A stretch of 64,000 nucleotides of DNA from contig NW_006768799.1 in assembly GCF_000204055.1 (NCBI RefSeq), positions 507,040 through 571,039 of the forward strand, written 5' to 3'. The notes below the pieces were generated by a model. The model searched no databases. It saw only the letters and a program-made list of their open reading frames with translations, and was not told the DNA's origin. The number at the start of each line of letters is the position of its first letter. Position 1 is the stretch's first letter. This DNA is from Melampsora larici-populina 98AG31 (lineage: Eukaryota > Basidiomycota > Pucciniomycetes > Pucciniales > Melampsoraceae). Positions 58,634-64,000 of the stretch are shown piece by piece. Position numbers and translations under genes: made by a program.

Positions 58634-59476
58634 GAGCATCCGCACTCGTTTGCGGTTGTTAACTTGGTCACGTGCGGTAACAACCGCTACATTAAGCAAA
58701 AAATGACTTAACTCAGCCAAATTTCGCACTCGTTTGTGTTAGTAGCACTGTAACGTTTGTAACTTTACCGATAATGCATGTGCTCCACAGTGGTCATGCA
58801 GTAAGGTAACATTCAATTTTTCAAGTACGATTTCAAGTTTAAGAAAACAAAGGCTATATTTGAATACATCTATTGATCTTGTGAAAATTATAAAGATTTG
58901 AAACTACACAAGAAAGATGAACAATCTGAACCAATCCAAACTTTTTTTAATGTTTGATTCAGCTTTTTTCAACTGTTTGGTTTGTATCTCTTGATCTTAA
59001 AAGTCTTCCAGTCATTAGTCTTTAGAATTCAATTTTCTCATCTATCTCTATACATATGTGAAGTCTGAAATTCTTCATATTGATTTGATTGGTTTGAAGT
59101 CGAGTTGAAGATTTTCAAACGACCTATTTTAGAACAAAAAAACAAAAAAAACAATCGTAAAAACATCGATTGGTGTTAAAAGGTCTTGATTCAATTCATG
59201 TGACTGGGTGAGAGAGGTGAAAAGACGATGTTTGTTGTTGACTTTGGTATTGGAGATTGGGCTGAGTTGAGTTTTTGGAGTTGTAGTTGCTGTGAACAGG
59301 TCGTGATGTGTGCTACCGCATGCGTTAGCCAATTGGTAGATTTACCGATTCGCTAACGCAAACTGATGAAAAATTAACTACCGCGGGGCTAATTGTTCAC
59401 CGGTGCGGAAAAGACCCCGCGGTTGCGTTAAATTTAACCTTACCGCACTCGATTTACCGCACGAGTGCGGATGCTC
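58634..59476. mobile_element. PIF/Harbinger-like non-autonomous element (843 bp) with TAA target duplication
   Basis: A perfect 16-bp terminal inverted repeat GAGCATCCGCACTCGT (58,634-58,649; complement at 59,461-59,476) is flanked on both sides by TAA (58,631-58,633; 59,477-59,479). A TTA/TAA 3-bp duplication with GAGCATC-type ends is characteristic of PIF/Harbinger (Tourist) elements. The ends are dense in TGCGG/CCGCA motifs. No transposase is encoded. Confidence 0.87.
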
Positions 59477-59554
59477 TAAGATTGGATGCCAACACATCAT
59501 ATTGAAACTTTCACAGTGAATAAGTTTCATTTTCTACATATTTCCAGTCCAGAG

Positions 59555-60161
59555 CCAAACTTAACTAAGTCCCTCGCCAACGGCCCGAGGCATATGATAT
59601 GGAAAGTGCTTCCAAGTGCTCTTTCTTCAAGAGCAACTTTTGTTACATGAGTACATATATTATGCTCTCTGCAACTTCGGCTTGAGTGGGAACTAATAGA
59701 GCTTTGTTTTATAGACATATATTTATGAGCTGGCAGTTTGTCAAGGCATACCAGGTAGACAAAACAAAGATAGCACGATTGGTGAAACAGCAGTTTCAGC
59801 AAAAACGTCTTTCCAGTCGCCTGGATCATCCTGACGCGGTCAAGACCTTTGGCTGAAACCCGCAGCAGATACAGCTAGTACATAGAGGTTAACCACTCAG
59901 CAAAGGACACATCTCACATCACCGAGAAGCAGTACTTCCAGTCACCTTATGAGACTTCTGAAAGTTTGAGCTCATGTAATGGCTCGTGGCGCTTCTTTTA
60001 TACCTTTGCACAAAAGTGACTTTAATGAGCCCAAAAAAAAGTATCGCAATGTAGAGTTTTTTTGCTGAATACAGCCTACTTCTCAGGCGAGAATTCACGT
60101 TTTTGAGGTAAGTCCCTCGCTCGAGCCTCGGGCCGTTGGCGAGGGACTTAGTTAAGTTTGG
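59555..60161. mobile_element. MITE (607 bp) with perfect 37-bp terminal inverted repeats
   Basis: The left end 59,555-59,591 (CCAAACTTAACTAAGTCCCT, then CGCCAACGGCCCGAGGC) is exactly complementary to 60,125-60,161. TCCAGAG flanks both ends (59,548-59,554 and 60,162-60,168). A 7-bp duplication does not settle the superfamily; hAT or Mutator-like are possible. The interior has no transposase. Confidence 0.9.
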
Positions 60162-60350
60162 TCCAGAGCATGTTCTCGGAATGAAGACTTGTTAAACAAA
60201 CCATTAACTATTCACTCATAGTCGATATCAAATCAAACACTTAACATTACCCTTTTGTACATCCATCAAGAGATGCAAATAGGATGAATTCAATCTGACT
60301 CATTCGACCGAGACTACGCATAAATCGACGAGCCTTCATTCAGAAGCAGG

Positions 60351-62523
60351 ATGACTGAACTTCAACCCATTCCCAATTACTCTCTGGCACCTGCTTTCTT
60401 ATGCCCATTCGGATGGCCAACCGATCCTACCTACCCAATCGATGTAGATGCAAGTATCACTAACACCGAAGGAGCCAGTTCGACAAACAAATCTGACTCT
60501 TGTACACCTACAGCAAACTTATTTCAAACTTGGGCAGATATCTTTGAACTGAATCATTCTGATGAAGATGAAACTGAATTAACTCGAATTTATTTAGAAG
60601 CATTATATTTACCCGATTCATATTCAGTAAATACTCAAGTACGCTTCTTTTTTCTCTTGTTTAACTTATTTTTACAAAAACGAAATGTTGAAGAAAAATT
60701 GAATTGATTGGTTTGGTTTTTTGATTTAGTCACCTATGATTACATTAGTACAAAAGATTAAATCATTATCAAATGAATATAGTGCTGAAGAATTAGTCGA
60801 ATTTTTAGAATCATTTTTAATTTCAGAAAAATTATTAGCCAAGAAATGGGATAAAAGTGTACCAGGATATGTAAATTATTTTTTACCAAATGATAATATA
60901 ACTCAACCTGAAATTGAAGAAGAAGAAGAAAACGTTTTTCAATTTAATGAACTTGATGTCATTCGTGCTGTCGTGGATTATCGTCATTATCAATCATCTA
61001 AACCTAATTCATCTGGTCTTGATTCTAAAACTAATAGATATACCGGTAAAGAAAACTTTACTAGAAATGAATCTACTAAACAACAAATCGAAACCTGGGC
61101 AGCCAGAGAGTAAGTTTTCGCATCTTATCATTCCTTTTTCACTTTAATCTGGCCAGTCGTCTATATCCGTCCTGACATACTGTCATTTGAATCTTTGATG
61201 ATAGAGCTCAAATTCAAATTATCTTCTTACTAGAGATCATAGTCCTCACAAACCAATCTTCAAACCAAGGTTCACAAATCCTAACACATCATACCAAATT
61301 ACTTTCATCACCACGAAAACCAAATCGACAAGAATCTACCAAACCAATCGATCAAATCGAAGCCGTATCAGATTTAGAACAATTACTTGAAGGTCTTATT
61401 GATAGATTAGCAATGTGGCAACTTTTATCTGACTTTGGATCTTCAGAACTTAGCAATCTATTTAAAAGCTCCGATCCTTCTGTAAATAAATCATCACATT
61501 CTGATCTTGATGAAGCTCAACGTTTTTGGACAGACATAGTGGAAGAATAGTGAGTCAAGACTTTTTAACTTCTCGTGCTGATCATTGACGTATGATTGCT
61601 AATCTGCTTGGGTCCGATACTAATCAATTGATCAATCAGTTATACCCATCAAATACCATTACTTAACTCATCATTCCGACCAAAATTGTTTCCTACATCG
61701 ATTTACGAACCAACTGGATCATCACTTATCCCCACTCAATTCGATTCCTCAGCCAAACACCATCCCTTATCGTCTATCACCCGAACCCCAAACCTAAAAG
61801 AACTGGACCGACAACAAGGCTTACGAGAAGCCGCGCGTGCTGCTAAACTATCGACTCTTAGTCCTACACTCAACGACAACCCTCAGAAAAAGAAACGACA
61901 AAGGTTAATGAAGAATGCATCGATGAGCGAATCACAATTAGCTTTAAGTCATTTGAATTCGAATCGATTGGGAATCAATTCTAGATCACTTTTTAGTAGG
62001 AGAGAAGTCAGTATGACTCATTTACCTTTTAAAAGTAAACTTAATCATACATTACATAGAAGAAATCAGTCTCTTGCTTCTGCTTCTGGGAGTGGGAATG
62101 GGAATAAAGGGATTTGGAATCAAAAGGATCATAGAAAACAGTCTTTACCTAGAAGTAAGTTTGAAAATTAGATCTCTTTGGAACGAGATCTTCTAGGGAA
62201 CAGGTTAAGAAGAGGTTTTGATTCCTTTTCGGGTGTTTTTCTTTGAAATTAGAAATCGATTCTAACTTAGATTCTCGTACTCAACTGCTTGCAACTCCAA
62301 GTAAATCGATTAAAACAAGACGTAAGAATTCCCTTTTTTTTCTTTCCAAGATCATATAGACACTTCTACAAACCAAACACAAAACTGATGGATGATTTTG
62401 CTTTTTGGGTTGATGAAACGTTGGTGATTTGTTTTGAGATCATTAGAGTTTCCTGAAACTAGAATCCTTGTACCTGATACACCTCATCATCGTAGAGAAC
62501 TTGTACCAGATACACCTACTTAG
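60351..62523 (+). CDS. SLD3: Sld3-like DNA replication initiation regulator
   Basis: Six exons: 60351-60638, 60730-61109, 61205-61549, 61640-62154, 62253-62321 and 62447-62523, giving 557 residues. The centre resembles the fungal Sld3 Cdc45-binding domain: EAQIQIIFLLEIIVLTNQ (the usual R/E-x-Q-x-Q-x-LLLEI pattern), then DLEQLLEGLIDRLAMWQLL and AQRFWTDIVEE followed by a YTHQIPLLN segment (family pattern DRLCIWQ ... FCTE-V-FY--RLP). After it come a basic KKKRQRLMK region and Ser-rich segments with LSHLNS, and the C-terminus repeats LVPDTP twice. Sld3 is a CDK target that brings Cdc45 to the MCM helicase, so SP/TP-like sites in the C-terminal half would fit. Assignment is by pattern, without alignment. 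The start ATG is clear. Confidence 0.68.
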
Positions 62524-63302
62524 AAGAAATATCCTATTCTTCTCTTTTTCTGTTTGTGTAGGAGAGTAAGATGTTTTTTTATTTCCAGTTTTGGAAGTTA
62601 ATAAAAGTTAGGAAATGAAGAAAGTTTGGTGGATTTCTAGAGTCCTTTTGGGTTCTGCTTGGATCGTGTAATTTTTTTTTGGTGGGTGTAATGATTATGT
62701 TTTTAATCTTCTCGTTATTTTTTTGTGATTTGGTTTTTAAATTTTTCAAATTGATACTTGGATTGAAATGCAAGATATAAATTGGTTGGGTTCTTGTTCT
62801 GATCACTTCATGTGTTGATAAGATCTTTGGGCTGAGAGAGAATTGAAGGTATTCTGTTGGACAGGATGATACATGTATCTTGGTCAAATGTCTCCAAAGG
62901 ATCATCTTTTTATCGTACACTGACTTACACATGCATATCTAGCCTCAAAAAAACACCAACTGAGGCGTCCCCGCATCCCCACAGGGGCCAATGGACGCCC
63001 TGGGACGCCGTGGTTCAGGGGATTTACAATAAGTTCCATCTACATTTACGGTCAAGTTTAGGTTACAAGCTTTATATATATATATGTTTGTATGTCTACA
63101 GTGATCTATATATATATATATATATATATATCTTTTACACTCCGAGCTTTCAGCCTGATGCTACCTTAACTAGACCAACGTAAGTTGAGAGTACTGTGAG
63201 GGGGGCTGAGCCATGAGGTGTGCCGGGGCCATTGCAGGACACTATTTCTAGGACCCTGTGTGGTTTGACATCCTCATGGTCTACCTTAGGCTCAGAGCTA
63301 CG
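62524..63302. other. SLD3-like gene 3' flank
   Basis: T-rich, then a GC-rich patch at 62,960-63,010 (GAGGCGTCCCCGCATCCCC ... GGGACGCC, partly self-complementary). An (AT)n stretch lies at 63,074-63,086 and a longer one at 63,107-63,131. No gene is recognised. Confidence 0.5.
63107..63131. repeat. (TA)n microsatellite
   Basis: About 12 uninterrupted TA units within an AT-rich tract. Confidence 0.9.
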
Positions 63303-63305
63303 TAA

Positions 63306-63889
63306 GAGCATCCACAACAAACTTTTGACAAATTTGAAAAGTCTGAGTAGGGTCAATTTGGCCTTCAAATCTCCTTGTCCATAGTGGACTGTTCATTTTT
63401 GAACTATCATATTCTGTACAAACATACCTCAACCTTGCTTGAAGCAATTTGATCAGCCAGATCATCACTCATGCAACACACTTGATTTGTTGAGTGTGTT
63501 TAATAAGGCTCAAGACACTTAAAAATGGTCTTTAACACGTGTGATGAAATTTACATTAACACTATCTTGATCAATGCTGACACCCAATGTTTTGAGAATC
63601 AAGTGATGTCTTTCACAGAGTTTTTGAAATGAGATTGAGCAAATCAACCGTTATGAAAGTGGAATGGAGGTGATATGACAGAGAATCCCCATCAAGTTGT
63701 CCACATGAAGTGCTGTCACATGATATTTTGACCCTTCAAGATTTTTGAATCAACCTTTAAATTGAAAGATCAGGTTCAAAAATTTGAAAAATTGAAAGAT
63801 GAAAATTTAAAATTTAAAGAGTCTGCTGTGGTCAAATTGGACGTTTTCACCCTCAAATTCAACATTTGAAAAGTCAGCTGTGGATGCTC
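63306..63889. mobile_element. second PIF/Harbinger-like MITE (584 bp)
   Basis: It starts GAGCATCCACAACAAAC after TAA and ends in the complement of GAGCATCCACAGCTGAC, so the first 11 bp of the terminal inverted repeat match perfectly and inner blocks (AATTTG.CCTTCAAAT / ...CAATTTGACC) match imperfectly. The right flank is CAA, one base off the left TAA. It shares the GAGCATCC end with the element at 58,634. Confidence 0.75.
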
Positions 63890-63892
63890 CAA

Positions 63893-64000
63893 AAGTGCCT
63901 GAAAGGCCCAGAAGGGTCAGTCCTCGTCTGTTGGGATGGTGGGTGGGTCGGAAAAGATCAAGCTTTAAGAATAAGCTTCACAACCTTGGGAAAGCTTGTC
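63893..64000. other. window end, no gene recognised
   Basis: About 100 bp after the MITE; nothing identifiable. Confidence 0.5.

Noticed and set aside
1..64000. CRISPR array, operons, ribosome binding sites
   Set aside because: Spliced eukaryotic genes throughout; the short direct repeats lack regular unique spacers, and the LINE 109-bp repeats are too long and too few.
1..64000. tRNA or rRNA genes
   Set aside because: I looked for B-box-like GGTTCGAATCC and conserved rRNA segments and found no convincing candidate; a tRNAscan run would be decisive.

Overview
The window looks like AT-rich nuclear DNA of a basidiomycete, most plausibly a rust fungus (Pucciniales). The grounds are: many short GT-AG introns; fungal-type housekeeping genes (NOT1, HID1, GH47 alpha-mannosidase, Sld3-like, a LYR/Cup1-like protein); secreted proteins of the kind expected from a biotroph; and long intergenic tracts packed with nested hAT, Gypsy, LINE and MITE sequences. 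The taxonomic call is inference; no rRNA or mitochondrial marker is present.

Layout. 1-776: the C-terminal end of NOT1. 0.8-6.7 kb: repeat-derived DNA containing an internally deleted hAT transposase. 6.7-8.8 kb: a six-exon gene for a secreted Gly/Pro-rich protein, duplicated about 22 kb away at 29.0-31.0 kb together with its promoter and 3' flank. 8.8-11.3 kb: several tandem repeats, including a 42-bp minisatellite. 11.6-17.2 kb: an inverted repeat of a decayed gene; its right arm is split by a 4.3-kb, nearly intact hAT element. 17.2-28.6 kb: a decayed Gypsy element interrupted by about 6.6 kb of other DNA, which includes a GC-rich hAT MITE and a complete 3,150-bp hAT with an 8-bp target duplication; a 3' LTR closes the Gypsy.

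32.2-33.8 kb (minus): a LYR/Cup1-like gene rebuilt from four exons. 35.6-36.3 kb (minus): a low-complexity protein with a repeated basic RNA[IV] motif. 39.6-43.5 kb: a GH47 alpha-1,2-mannosidase with 14 exons and a MITE in its second intron. 46.8-47.1 kb (minus): a small cysteine-rich secreted protein with a TATA box. 48.1-49.7 kb (minus): a RING protein and a possible RING-less relative. 50.8-54.3 kb: a LINE on the minus strand, with a 20-bp target duplication, poly(A), three 109-bp 3' repeats and an assembly gap where its reverse transcriptase should be. 54.5-58.0 kb: HID1. 58.6-60.2 kb: two MITEs. 60.35-62.5 kb: an Sld3-like replication regulator. 63.3-63.9 kb: a further MITE.

The host genes are unrelated housekeeping functions: mRNA deadenylation, secretory-pathway glycan trimming and trafficking, and replication initiation. 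They do not form a pathway. The distinctive content is the duplicated secreted-protein gene, the cysteine-rich candidate effector and the nested transposons, whose order of insertion can partly be read.
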